From the NCBI GenBank assembly GCA_017557625.1, contig JAFYYG010000026.1, positions 47,674 to 111,673 of the forward strand: a DNA stretch of 64,000 nt. The letters are read 5' to 3'. Below the pieces are notes generated by a model, which had not been told where the DNA came from, searched no databases, and was given only the letters and a program-made list of their open reading frames with translations. Each line of letters starts with the position of its first letter. Position 1 is the first letter of the stretch. Positions 7,229 to 14,363 of this stretch are shown here, piece after piece. Both the position numbers and the translations under genes were made by a program. The DNA comes from Muribaculaceae bacterium (GTDB lineage Bacteria; Bacteroidota; Bacteroidia; Bacteroidales; Muribaculaceae).

Positions 7229-7753
7229 ATGAAAAAGATAATATCCAATGACATCGTGACGCTGCGGTCGCTTGAGGCGACCGACCTTGATGTGCTGTAC
7301 CAGTGGGAAAATGACTCTCGGCTGTGGACGGTGAGCAACATCATGGCGCCGTCGCCCAAGAGCTACCTGTGGCAGTACCTACAGAATTATGACAGTGATA
7401 TTTTCAACACCCGCCAGCTGCGCCTCATGATAACGCTCACCGAGACTGCCGAGCCGGTTGGCACCGTTGACCTCACGAACTTCGACCCGTTCAACAACCG
7501 TGCCGAGTTTGGCATCATGATAGACCAGGCCCAAGTGGGCAAGGGCATAGGCGATGCGGCGTTGAAACTCACCATAAGCTATGTGCGCGACTACTTGGGC
7601 TTATTCCAGTTATATGCCTTAGTTCCGGAGAGCAACACCGTGTGCATCACTATGCTCAGGAAGCACGGTTTCACTAGCTCTGGTCTCCTCAAGAAATGGA
7701 TTAACCACGGCACCGAAATCCACAACGTGGAAATGATGCAGCTGTTATTTTGA
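7229..7753 (+). CDS. GNAT family N-acetyltransferase
   Basis: A 174-residue acetyltransferase of the RimJ/RimL-like GNAT group. It starts with IVTLRSLEATDLDVLYQWEND, typical of the family. The acetyl-CoA loop is QVGKGIGDAALKL near residue 97, followed by LYALVPESNTVCITMLRKHGF, the usual strand-helix near the C-terminus. The substrate cannot be told from sequence. Base composition is more GC-rich than in the ExbD-like pair 16 bases upstream, so it may be a separate unit. The stop overlaps a possible TTG start of the next gene. Confidence 0.85.
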   Translation: MKKIISNDIVTLRSLEATDLDVLYQWENDSRLWTVSNIMAPSPKSYLWQYLQNYDSDIFNTRQLRLMITLTETAEPVGTVDLTNFDPFNNRAEFGIMIDQAQVGKGIGDAALKLTISYVRDYLGLFQLYALVPESNTVCITMLRKHGFTSSGLLKKWINHGTEIHNVEMMQLLF

Positions 7754-7761
7754 GCATAGCA

Positions 7762-8298
7762 ATGAATATAAAATACAGATTATCTCGACTTTTATCCAGG
7801 AAAGACCATATCTCTAGACTTCGCTCCTTTTCCGCCAGCCGCTGGCCTGAAGCATTGGGTACGATTCATGGAGTGAGACATTGGGACAGGGTGGCAAAAT
7901 TCGGCGAGATGCTTTTCGAAGCAGGCGCTGACAGGGATGTGATATTGGCCTTTGCCTACCTTCACGATTCCGAAAGAAGGAATAATGGAGAAGATATTGA
8001 CCATGGGAAAAGGGCGTCTAATCTCATTGATGCCATACGCCACTCTCAGCTCTACTTTTTGAATGATTCCCAAATAGCAAAGCTTAAACGTGCATGTGAG
8101 CTGCACACCGTAGAACACCGAACCGGTGACATTACAGTCGACATCTGTTTTGATGCCGACAGAATGGATTTGTTGAGAGTGGGCATTAGACCTTTGCCCG
8201 ATAGAATGGCGACTGTTAAAGGCGCTGAATTGGTCTCCAATCCTGATTATGCTGGTTTCTATGCTGAAATCAATCCTTTTTATATAGTTAGGCTATGA
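7762..8298 (+). CDS. HD-domain phosphohydrolase
   Basis: A 178-residue protein from the ATG at 7762; an in-frame TTG at 7750 would add four residues and overlap the upstream stop. The HD signature is HGVRHWDRV, then AYLHDSERRNN (the His-Asp pair) and DIDHGKRA, followed by a second histidine-rich helix (CELHTVEHR) and a late Asp (CFDADRMDLLRVG). It is probably a metal-dependent hydrolase of a nucleotide or similar phosphate ester. It is translationally coupled to the next gene by an ATGA overlap. Confidence 0.78.
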   Translation: MNIKYRLSRLLSRKDHISRLRSFSASRWPEALGTIHGVRHWDRVAKFGEMLFEAGADRDVILAFAYLHDSERRNNGEDIDHGKRASNLIDAIRHSQLYFLNDSQIAKLKRACELHTVEHRTGDITVDICFDADRMDLLRVGIRPLPDRMATVKGAELVSNPDYAGFYAEINPFYIVRL

Positions 8299-8669
8299 CC
8301 GTTTTCACGTTATTGATATCGCTCTTGGTGTGCCACTTCTTGGCTGATTTCTGCCTTACCACATCACAGATGATTGAGGCGAAAGCTACTGGAAAGCACT
8401 TGCAGCACATAGTGTTGCACGCTGCTGTTCATGCTGTAATGATGGGTGTGGTGCTATTGGTGTTTGGAGTGTCTTCTGCGGTTGTGGTATGGTTGTTCGC
8501 TTTTGAACTTATCACACATCTTGCAATAGATTACGGTAAAGGCTTTTTAGGCCGCAAGTTTATGGCATTAGGCGACAACACCACGAAACCGTTTTGGGTG
8601 CTATACGGTTTCGACCAGTTGCTGCATTTGATGGTGGTTGTGGCGATAGTGTATTTTGCGCTCTCTTAG
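8295..8669 (+). CDS. DUF3307-type small membrane protein
   Basis: A 124-residue inner-membrane protein with four predicted helices. Conserved polar residues sit in the membrane: CHFLADFCLTT, HIVLHAAVHAV, ITHLAIDYGKG and FDQLLHLM, the pattern of the DUF3307 family. No activity is established that I can cite. It starts inside the stop of the HD protein and ends by overlapping the convergent yqgE stop by three bases (8666-8668 versus 8667-8669). Confidence 0.75.
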   Translation: MTVFTLLISLLVCHFLADFCLTTSQMIEAKATGKHLQHIVLHAAVHAVMMGVVLLVFGVSSAVVVWLFAFELITHLAIDYGKGFLGRKFMALGDNTTKPFWVLYGFDQLLHLMVVVAIVYFALS

Positions 8670-9271
8670 TTCATGCTCACGTCATCGGGCCAGTTTTTCC
8701 ATAGCTGATATTGTTCGCCGAAGCGGGCTACGGCATTTTGCCATATATTGTCGTTGTCGGTACTCATCACGAGCGATGCAACGTTGCCTTTCAGAACCGC
8801 CCAGTCGTGGCGCTTGACTTCGCTGTCGAGCTGACCTACTGTCCAGCCGCTATAACCTACGATAAATTTCACCTTCTCGTTGACGTTTTCTCCGTCGGCG
8901 AGGAACATTTTAATTATTTCGAAGTCTCCGCCAAAGAACACGCCTGGTGCCAATTGCTCGCTTCCAGGAATGGAATCTTTGCCCAGGGAGTGCAGAAAAA
9001 ACATCATGTTGGTGCCCACTGGTCCGCCAAGGTAGAGCGGAATCTGTTCGTTGCACACCACGTCGGGTACCATCTCGTTAAGGGTGAAGCGGGTGGGTTT
9101 GTTAACGATTACTCCCATCGAGCCATCCACGTTGTCGTGGTCGACGAGAATAGTGATGCTGCGCTTGAAGCAAAAGTCCTCCACAGTGGGTTTCGCCACA
9201 AGTAGTGCGCCCCGTGCAGGCTCGGGCTGATTGTCGAGCAAATTGAATATGTCGAGGTTTAAATCTTCCAT
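8666..9271 (-). CDS. YqgE/AlgH family protein
   Basis: A 201-residue cytoplasmic protein of the UPF0301 (YqgE/AlgH) family. Diagnostic features are the early GALLVAKPT, the FxRSITILVDHD strand, GSMGVIVNKPT, and YLGGPVG. The molecular function of the family is unsettled. The gene is transcribed alone, and its promoter lies so close to the ATG that the mRNA may have almost no leader. Confidence 0.88.
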   Translation of the reverse strand: MEDLNLDIFNLLDNQPEPARGALLVAKPTVEDFCFKRSITILVDHDNVDGSMGVIVNKPTRFTLNEMVPDVVCNEQIPLYLGGPVGTNMMFFLHSLGKDSIPGSEQLAPGVFFGGDFEIIKMFLADGENVNEKVKFIVGYSGWTVGQLDSEVKRHDWAVLKGNVASLVMSTDNDNIWQNAVARFGEQYQLWKNWPDDVSMN

Positions 9272-9278
9272 TTCGCAC

Positions 9279-9310
9279 GCAAAAATAGTGCAAACCGAGA
9301 GAAATACAAA
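9279..9310 (-). promoter_or_regulatory. Promoter of yqgE, close to the start codon
   Basis: Minus strand: TTTG at 9310-9307, a 19-base spacer, and TATTTTTG at 9287-9280. Only 8 bases separate the box from the yqgE ATG (9271), so the predicted transcript starts at or within a few bases of the start codon. Confidence 0.65.
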
Positions 9311-9370
9311 ATCAAAAATGAAGTTTTTAATTTTTATTTCAGAGGTGCCGCCTATTTTATCAAAAAATAG
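9302..9370 (+). other. Degenerate copy of the FYFRGAA micro-ORF tail
   Basis: In the plus-strand frame ending at TAG 9368-9370 this encodes a tail with FYFRGAAYFIKK. The same FYFRGAA and a similar ending (KFMETK then stop) close the 35-aa ORF in the rpsL leader (59657-59764). Bases 9332-9352 match 59723-59743 at 20 of 21 positions, the one difference being synonymous in this frame (AGA/CGA). No ATG, GTG or TTG is in frame upstream here, so this copy looks like a remnant or a conserved nucleic-acid element. Another frame contains ATG at 9318 with 19 codons. Confidence 0.5.
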
Positions 9371-9452
9371 TCAATAATTGCAATTTTTACAAGATTTTTG
9401 GTCAGATATCAAGAAAAAACACTAACTTTACACGCAATTTAGATAAACACTC

Positions 9453-10316
9453 ATGAAAGTACTTAAATTTGGAGGAACATCGGTAGGGACAGTAGAGTCT
9501 CTTCGCAATGTGAAATACATTGTAGAGAACCAGGAGGAGCCAGTTATTGTTGTGGTCTCGGCACTTGGCGGACTCACCGACACGCTCATTCAGGCTGCGA
9601 ATTTGGCAGCCAAAAACGACATCGCTGCTTATCGCATTGTGCAGGATATTACCGCGCGCCACAATGAAATTATGAACAAACTCATTACTGGTGAGCAGAT
9701 TGACGACGCTCTAAACCGTGTACGTGCTCTTTTCTATGAATTGAGCAATGCCTATACCGACATCTCACGCAACGAGGAACTCACGGAGGCCGACCTAGAG
9801 GAAGTGGTTAGCTATGGCGAGCGTCTGTCCTCTCTTATTATCAGTCTTATCATTGACGATGCCACCTATTTCAACTCCCTCGAGATAATGCGCAGCTCCA
9901 ATCATGAGTGTGACCTGGAGGCGACTAATACCAATATCGCCAACACGTTAGGCAAGTTTAAGGGAAAAGTGGCTGTGATGGGTGGCTTCATCTCCCGCGA
10001 CAGCAAGAGCCGACGCATCTCCAACTTGGGACGTGGCGGCAGTGACTACACAGCAGCCATTGTCGCTAGTGCACTCAATGCCGACAGTTTGGAAATTTGG
10101 ACCGATGTTGACGGTTTCATGACCGCCGACCCAAAAGTTGACCCCACCGCTACTGTCATCCGCCAGATGACCTACGAACAGGCGCAAGAGATGTGCGACC
10201 AGGGTGCAAAAGTGATTTATGCCCCCACCATCAAGCCCGTGGCCGAAAAACACATCCCCATCTGGGTGAAGAACACCTTCAACCGTGGTGCGTTAGGCAC
10301 GCTTATTGCTGATTGA
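9453..10316 (+). CDS. lysC: Aspartate kinase, catalytic domain only
   Basis: A 287-residue aspartokinase, first step of the pathway from aspartate to lysine/diaminopimelate, threonine and methionine. It begins KVLKFGGTSVG. The catalytic domain is complete: VSALGGLTDTL, SYGERLSS, GRGGSDYTAA and DVDGFMTADP. Usual bacterial enzymes have about 400-450 residues with two C-terminal ACT domains for feedback inhibition; these are absent, and no remnant was seen in the next 80 bases in any frame, so this is not an obvious recent frameshift. A weak promoter (TTTTG 9396-9400, TAACTTTA 9423-9430) precedes it. Asd and LysA are encoded elsewhere in the window. Confidence 0.87.
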   Translation: MKVLKFGGTSVGTVESLRNVKYIVENQEEPVIVVVSALGGLTDTLIQAANLAAKNDIAAYRIVQDITARHNEIMNKLITGEQIDDALNRVRALFYELSNAYTDISRNEELTEADLEEVVSYGERLSSLIISLIIDDATYFNSLEIMRSSNHECDLEATNTNIANTLGKFKGKVAVMGGFISRDSKSRRISNLGRGGSDYTAAIVASALNADSLEIWTDVDGFMTADPKVDPTATVIRQMTYEQAQEMCDQGAKVIYAPTIKPVAEKHIPIWVKNTFNRGALGTLIAD

Positions 10317-10334
10317 GGATGATTTAGTCCTGTA

Positions 10335-10355
10335 TGTTGCGATGGCATCGCAACA
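10335..10355. repeat. REP-like palindrome
   Basis: A perfect 21-base palindrome with arms TGTTGCGATG and CATCGCAACA around a central G, followed by AACGGAACA. A near-identical palindrome, also followed by AACG, is at 58834-58853. It follows lysC, but no T-run follows the hairpin. Confidence 0.6.
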
Positions 10356-10396
10356 AACGGAACATGAACTGAAAACTTAAAACTTAGAACTAAAAA

Positions 10397-10693
10397 TTGG
10401 CTTATCCTAAATTCATCATTACCCAAGACGGTCATCTCAGGCTTGGGATGGTCACTTTGCATCGTCATCTCATGGTGCCTGGTGACGCGTGTCTTGGGGG
10501 AGGGTATTGGTACATAAACCATGGCACTCGGCAAGTGGAGCTGAGTGGCGCTTCGAGCGACTACGGCAAGCCGCAGTGGCACAAAATCGACAAAGTAATA
10601 CTCCCTCGTGACTACGAGGGTTATACTTTCACATGGCTCATAAACGGCAAGCAGCATCCCTTAACCGAGATGCTGCCTGTAGAGTATGTGTAG
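10397..10693 (+). CDS. Hypothetical protein, 98 aa
   Basis: I do not recognise a named family. The frame opens with TTG at 10397 directly after a word repeat (ACTTAAAACTTAGAAC), and there is no in-frame ATG until codon 18, so the start is uncertain. The protein has no signal peptide or membrane helix. It looks like a compact beta protein: PKFIITQDGHLRLGMVTLH, WYINHGTRQVELSG, then a C-terminal half rich in aromatic residues (YEGYTFTWLI). It runs between lysC and the convergent secreted-protein gene. Confidence 0.6.
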   Translation: MAYPKFIITQDGHLRLGMVTLHRHLMVPGDACLGGGYWYINHGTRQVELSGASSDYGKPQWHKIDKVILPRDYEGYTFTWLINGKQHPLTEMLPVEYV

Positions 10694-10710
10694 AAAACCT
10701 CGTTGTTACA

Positions 10711-11487
10711 TTACTTCACGAGAATCTTGCGGCCTTTTACCACGTAGATGCCGGGTGCGAGGCTGTTGACGTCGCTGGCTTTAACGTTGTGAGCCACGCG
10801 CATTCCGAGCACGTTGTAAACGTCGATGATGTCATTGGCGGCGGCAATTTCGTTGATGCTGGTAACCTCACCGGCTCCCAAGTGGTTGGGGGTGAGGGTG
10901 AATTGCTGGTCGCCTGGGATACTGATGTAGCAGCGTGTGGCATAGAAGAACGCCTTGTCATTGTCAATGGAGGTGAAGTTGGCGTCGCTGTTGTTGATGG
11001 CGAGGATACCGTAAAGTCCTTTGCCGTCGGTCTTGAATGCCGCGCCGTTCATTGTCAGTTCCACGCCACAGTCGGTAGTGAATGTCACCTTTGAATCTTT
11101 GCTAGCCACTTGTGTGTTGGCATGGAATTTTTTGGTGCCGGCTTCTCCCGGATAGTAGAGAATGTAAGGTTTGTTGGCTTCTATACCCTCTGCTTTGCAG
11201 TCTTGGAAATTCAGCACGATTTCTGTTCCTTGTTGAGTCACACCCACCAGTTTCTCCAGTTTCACGCCCATTCCCAGAGCGTCGTCAATCTCCTGCTCGG
11301 TCATTGCGAAAGGCATTGAGATGGTGTTCCAACCGGTGAATAGGTATCTGTCGGCCGTCACATTACAAAGTTGGCCATCGTAGCGTTCTACAGAAGTGCC
11401 GTTGTAGGTGCTGATATTCAGCGGTTTTTGTGCCATGGCGGTCAATGCGAGTCCCGCCAGCGCAATCATGCAAAATAATTTTTTCAT
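10711..11487 (-). CDS. Secreted protein with C-terminal sorting-like domain
   Basis: A 258-residue exported protein. The signal peptide is MKKLFCMIALAGLALTAMAQ. The central part (about 40-190) is beta-rich, with WNTISMPFAMTEQEI and KPYILYYPGEAG, resembling repeats common in secreted Bacteroidales proteins of unknown role. The last 50 residues (INEIAAANDIIDVYNVLGMR, then APGIYVVKGRKILVK) look like a type A C-terminal sorting signal of the type IX secretion system; with no T9SS genes in view this is inference. It is transcribed alone from a promoter at 11546-11578. Confidence 0.75.
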   Translation of the reverse strand: MKKLFCMIALAGLALTAMAQKPLNISTYNGTSVERYDGQLCNVTADRYLFTGWNTISMPFAMTEQEIDDALGMGVKLEKLVGVTQQGTEIVLNFQDCKAEGIEANKPYILYYPGEAGTKKFHANTQVASKDSKVTFTTDCGVELTMNGAAFKTDGKGLYGILAINNSDANFTSIDNDKAFFYATRCYISIPGDQQFTLTPNHLGAGEVTSINEIAAANDIIDVYNVLGMRVAHNVKASDVNSLAPGIYVVKGRKILVK

Positions 11488-11545
11488 AATAATACGTTTT
11501 ATATTGGTTAAACTTAATTTTTTGTCTTTGGTTTTAAATATTGTC

Positions 11546-11578
11546 GCAAATGTAAGCAGAAAAAATCAAATTGTCAAC
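11546..11578 (-). promoter_or_regulatory. Promoter of the 258-aa secreted protein
   Basis: Minus strand: GTTG at 11578-11575, a 20-base spacer, and TACATTTG at 11554-11547. The leader would be about 55 nt. Confidence 0.55.
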
Positions 11579-11597
11579 AAATGTCGCTTAAAAAATA

Positions 11598-12500
11598 CTA
11601 ATCAATTGTCTCTTTGAACTTTTTGCGTCGGAAGACGAAATTTCGGCCCAGGTATTTCTCGCGCACAACGGGATTGACGGCTAGTTCCTCGCTGGTGCCC
11701 TGGAAAAGGATTTTCCCTTCGAAGAGCAGATAGGCGCGGTCGGTGATGCTTAGAGTCTCGGGAGCGTTGTGGTCGGTGATGAGGATGCCTATGTTCTTGT
11801 GCTTAAGACTATATACGATGCTTTGAATGTCTTCTACGGCGATAGGGTCCACACCGGCAAACGGCTCATCAAGCATGATGAATCGCGGATTAATGGCGAG
11901 GCATCGGGCAATCTCGGTGCGTCGTCGCTCACCACCACTGAGTCGGTCGCCCAAGTTCTTGCGCACTTTCTCTAAATGAAACTCTGAGATTAGCTCTTCA
12001 AGCTTGTTGCGCTGATACTCGGCACTGGTGTTTGTCATCTCCAGCACAGTGCGTATGTTGTTCTCCACGGTGAGTTTACGGAACACCGACGCTTCCTGCG
12101 GCAAGTAGCCGATACCTAACTGCGCGCGGCGATAAACGGGCAGCTTGGTGATTTCAACATTATTTATATATACTCGACCTTCGTTTGGCGTGACCAGTCC
12201 CGTTGTCATGTAGAAAGTGGTGGTCTTGCCGGCACCGTTAGGCCCCAGCAGTCCTACAATCTCGCCCTGACGCACGTTGATGGAGACATGGTTGGCGACG
12301 GTGCGCTGGCGGTATTTCTTCACCAGGTTGTCGGTTTGTAGCACCAACTTACCCTCATCACCGCATTGCTTGAGCATAGCGGTCACCTTGTCGTTGACTT
12401 CGGTGATTTTCTCCTCGCTGGTGAAATCATCGCCTATCGCCACCGGCACTTGCTGGGTGTCGTCTTTCTTTTTCTTGTCGCGGTTATTGAAAAGTTTCAT
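11598..12500 (-). CDS. lptB: LptB-type ABC transporter ATPase (lipopolysaccharide export)
   Basis: A 300-residue ATPase that powers extraction of lipopolysaccharide from the inner membrane with LptF/LptG. Walker A is GPNGAGKT (residues 86-93), the Q-loop lies in GIGYLPQEASVF, the ABC signature is LSGGE (187-191), Walker B is FIMLDEP, and a switch histidine is in ITDHN. The short FxMTTGLVTPNEG and FRKLTVENNI segments are LptB-like. It carries a charged N-terminal extension of about 55 residues before the usual start; the ATG at 12498-12500 is the only suitable start. It lies 28 bases after udk and is probably co-transcribed. Confidence 0.9.
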   Translation of the reverse strand: MKLFNNRDKKKKDDTQQVPVAIGDDFTSEEKITEVNDKVTAMLKQCGDEGKLVLQTDNLVKKYRQRTVANHVSINVRQGEIVGLLGPNGAGKTTTFYMTTGLVTPNEGRVYINNVEITKLPVYRRAQLGIGYLPQEASVFRKLTVENNIRTVLEMTNTSAEYQRNKLEELISEFHLEKVRKNLGDRLSGGERRRTEIARCLAINPRFIMLDEPFAGVDPIAVEDIQSIVYSLKHKNIGILITDHNAPETLSITDRAYLLFEGKILFQGTSEELAVNPVVREKYLGRNFVFRRKKFKETID

Positions 12501-12528
12501 AAGTGGTTTTGTGACGAAAATAGTTCGG

Positions 12529-13146
12529 TCACTTCTTCAGGTAGAGGCGAGACTTGATGTAGTCGGTGAGCAAGTTGATGGCAACTTCGTTGTGTCCTCC
12601 CTCGGGGACGATGATGTCGACAAATCGCTTGCAAGGCTCGATGTGCATCAAGTGCATGGGTTTGAGCACGCGCTGGTAGCGGTCAATCACCTCTTGCGCT
12701 GTGCGTCCGCGCTCGATGCAGTCGCGCGAGATTACGCGGATGAGGCGGTCATCGCCGTCGGCATCGACAAACACCTTGATGTCCATCATCTTGCGCAAGC
12801 GTGGGTCACTCATAACCAAGATACCTTCAATGAGCACTACATCGTGAGGATCCATGTGCACCGTCTCTTTTTGACGTGTGCAGGTGAGGTAGCTGTAGGT
12901 GGGCATTTCTATTGACTCGCCCTTCTTTAGCATCTTCAGGTGCTCGAGCAGCAGATTCCAGTCGAAAGCTGCCGGTTCGTCGAAGTTGATTTTCTGACGG
13001 TCTTCAATTGGGATGTGACTCGAATCCTTGTAATAGGAATCCTGAGAGATTATGCCAACTTCACCTTTTGGAAGGCGTTCCATGATTTTGCGTACTACGG
13101 TGGTTTTTCCCGACCCTGTTCCGCCTGCGATACCAATGATAAACAT
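12529..13146 (-). CDS. udk: Uridine kinase
   Basis: A 205-residue uridine/cytidine kinase that makes UMP and CMP in pyrimidine salvage. The P-loop is GGTGSGKTT near residue 8, followed by ISQDSYYKD and NFDEPAAFDW, which bind the nucleoside, then VVLIEGILV (Walker B region) and RRxxRD-like RLIRVISRDCIERGR. Length and motifs are standard. It is first in a two-gene operon with lptB. The leader of about 100 nt contains a perfect 11-bp inverted repeat. Confidence 0.93.
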   Translation of the reverse strand: MFIIGIAGGTGSGKTTVVRKIMERLPKGEVGIISQDSYYKDSSHIPIEDRQKINFDEPAAFDWNLLLEHLKMLKKGESIEMPTYSYLTCTRQKETVHMDPHDVVLIEGILVMSDPRLRKMMDIKVFVDADGDDRLIRVISRDCIERGRTAQEVIDRYQRVLKPMHLMHIEPCKRFVDIIVPEGGHNEVAINLLTDYIKSRLYLKK

Positions 13147-13195
13147 AGCTTTTAAGTATTTAGTTTAGTGATAATCAGCATTTCACGATTTTGCC

Positions 13196-13244
13196 ACATT
13201 GGTGCAGCTGAAGATTGAGTAATCACACATCCATGCACCAATGT
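13196..13244 (-). promoter_or_regulatory. Inverted repeat in the udk leader
   Basis: Arms ACATTGGTGCA (13196-13206) and TGCACCAATGT (13234-13244) are perfectly complementary over 11 bp with a 27-nt loop. The element lies between the predicted promoter (13256-13287) and udk, hence in the 5' leader RNA. It could be a regulatory hairpin, or a terminator of the upstream micro-gene, though no clear T-run follows. Confidence 0.55.
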
Positions 13245-13255
13245 TTAAAATCTCA

Positions 13256-13287
13256 CAAAGATACACCATTTTGACTAGAATTTCAAC
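13256..13287 (-). promoter_or_regulatory. Promoter of the udk-lptB operon
   Basis: Minus strand: GTTG at 13287-13284, a 20-base spacer, and TATCTTTG at 13263-13256. Transcription would start near 13250, about 105 nt before udk. Confidence 0.6.
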
Positions 13288-13317
13288 ACTTGAGGGAAAA
13301 ATATTATAAAAATTTCT

Positions 13318-13473
13318 CTATTGTTGGCTTTCTTGGTTATCCTTTTTCTGTTGCGCCATTTTTTTGCGGTAGGCTTCTAAGTAAAGGTGCTGGCGGTGAC
13401 GACGGGCGGCTTCTTTGCGGGCCTTCCGCTTCAGGAAGTCGTTATGGTGGTTTTCTAAGTAGTTGTCGGCCAT
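13318..13473 (-). CDS. MADNYLE-type micro-protein, 51 aa
   Basis: A short ORF from the ATG at 13473-13471 to TAG at 13318. The product begins MADNYLENHHNDFLKRKARK and continues as a strongly basic, helical, His/Arg/Lys/Gln-rich protein ending QQKKDNQESQQ. The MADNYLE start is one I recall from small Bacteroidales proteins, some loosely annotated as dehydrogenase, a label the length does not support. There is no signal peptide or cysteine. Gene order recR, micro-gene, udk, lptB on one strand suggests a housekeeping setting; a promoter separates it from udk. Confidence 0.7.
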   Translation of the reverse strand: MADNYLENHHNDFLKRKARKEAARRHRQHLYLEAYRKKMAQQKKDNQESQQ

Positions 13474-13485
13474 AATTTATTAATT

Positions 13486-13563
13486 CATAATGCACAATTC
13501 ATAATGCACAATTGAAATCTCCGATTTCCAATCCCCGATCTTCGATCCCCGATCCCCGATTCA
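13486..13563. repeat. Word-type repeats between recR and the micro-gene
   Basis: Two copies of the 14-base unit CATAATGCACAATT (13486-13513) precede a run of GATCCCC-type words up to 13563. The second block shares 22 bases with the tract at 4508-4529. It supplies the stop codon of recR (TGA on the minus strand at 13561-13563). Confidence 0.8.
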
Positions 13564-14190
13564 CTCTTTAGAGAACGAGTCGCTGAAGAGTGTGCGGTTG
13601 AGGATTGAGCGGCCGAGGGTTAGTTCGTCGGTATATTCAATCTCGTTGCCCACGCTCACGCCTCGTGCGAGGATGGTGATTTTTACGTCGGGGTAGGGCG
13701 CCAGTTTGCGGTAGATGTAGAAGTTTGTGGTGTCACCTTCCATCGTTGCGCTGAGGGCGAGGATTACCTCTCGGACCTCTCCGCTTCTCACTCGCTCGGC
13801 AAGGCTCTCAATCTCAATGTCTTGTGGTCCTATGCCGTCCATGGGCGAGATAAGTCCACCCAGCACATGATAAAGTCCGTGATGCTGACCAGTGTTCTCG
13901 ATGCTCATCACGTCTTTCACGTTCTCGACCACGCACACGGTGCTGCGGTCGCGTTTTGGGTTGGCGCAGATGGGGCATGTCTCGGTCTCGCTGATGTTAT
14001 GGCACACCCGGCAGTAGCGTATCTCCTTGCGCAGCTTGATGATGCTCTCGCCAAAACGTGTGGCGCTGTCCTCAGGTTGCTTGAGCAGGTATAGCACGAG
14101 CCTCAGGGCCGTCTTTCGCCCTATGCCTGGCAGTTGCGCAAACTCACTGACGGCATTTTCCAGAAGTCTTGAAGCAAATTCTTGTTCCAT
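13561..14190 (-). CDS. recR: Recombination mediator protein RecR
   Basis: A 209-residue RecR, which with RecO/RecF loads RecA at gaps during recombinational repair. It has a helix-hairpin-helix ([17 protein letters not shown], from residue 20), a C4 zinc finger (C60, C63, C72, C75) and a Toprim domain ([15 protein letters not shown] to [14 protein letters not shown]). The stop codon lies at the edge of a word repeat. A -7 box sits four bases before the ATG, so the mRNA is probably leaderless or nearly so. Confidence 0.95.
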   Translation of the reverse strand: MEQEFASRLLENAVSEFAQLPGIGRKTALRLVLYLLKQPEDSATRFGESIIKLRKEIRYCRVCHNISETETCPICANPKRDRSTVCVVENVKDVMSIENTGQHHGLYHVLGGLISPMDGIGPQDIEIESLAERVRSGEVREVILALSATMEGDTTNFYIYRKLAPYPDVKITILARGVSVGNEIEYTDELTLGRSILNRTLFSDSFSKE

Positions 14191-14193
14191 AGT

Positions 14194-14202
14194 GCAAAGG
14201 TA
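14194..14202 (-). promoter_or_regulatory. -7 box of recR adjacent to the start codon
   Basis: TACCTTTG (14202-14195, minus strand) is followed by CACT and then the recR ATG at 14190. No TTTG was found at the proper upstream spacing; the upstream DNA is a CAGTTGTCAGTT word repeat. It is supported by the -7 element only. Confidence 0.45.
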
Positions 14203-14293
14203 ATAAATAGTTTTCAGTTGTCAGTTATCAGTTGTCAGTTTTTTGCTCATAAGGTTCAACCTAGATTCGTCCCTAAACTCAAAAAACGATAAG

Positions 14294-14326
14294 AAAAGGC
14301 AAACCGCCGTGAACGATTTGCCTTTT
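14294..14326 (-). terminator. Terminator after the glp operon
   Basis: Arms AAAAGGCAAA (14294-14303) and TTTGCCTTTT (14317-14326) form a 10-bp stem with a 13-nt loop, 38 bases past the porin stop. A second small hairpin (CCCAC/GTGGG, 14332-14345) lies between. It probably ends the six-gene glp transcript before recR. Confidence 0.7.
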
Positions 14327-14363
14327 TGATTCCCACAAAAGTGGGTGATTGTGTGCGTGTTTC

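Noticed and set aside
9318-9377. 19-codon ORF MKFLIFISEVPPIL... in the yqgE-lysC gap
   Set aside because: It overlaps the shared 21-base element in another frame; the rpsL copy lacks the corresponding ATG, so the FYFRGAA frame explains the similarity better.
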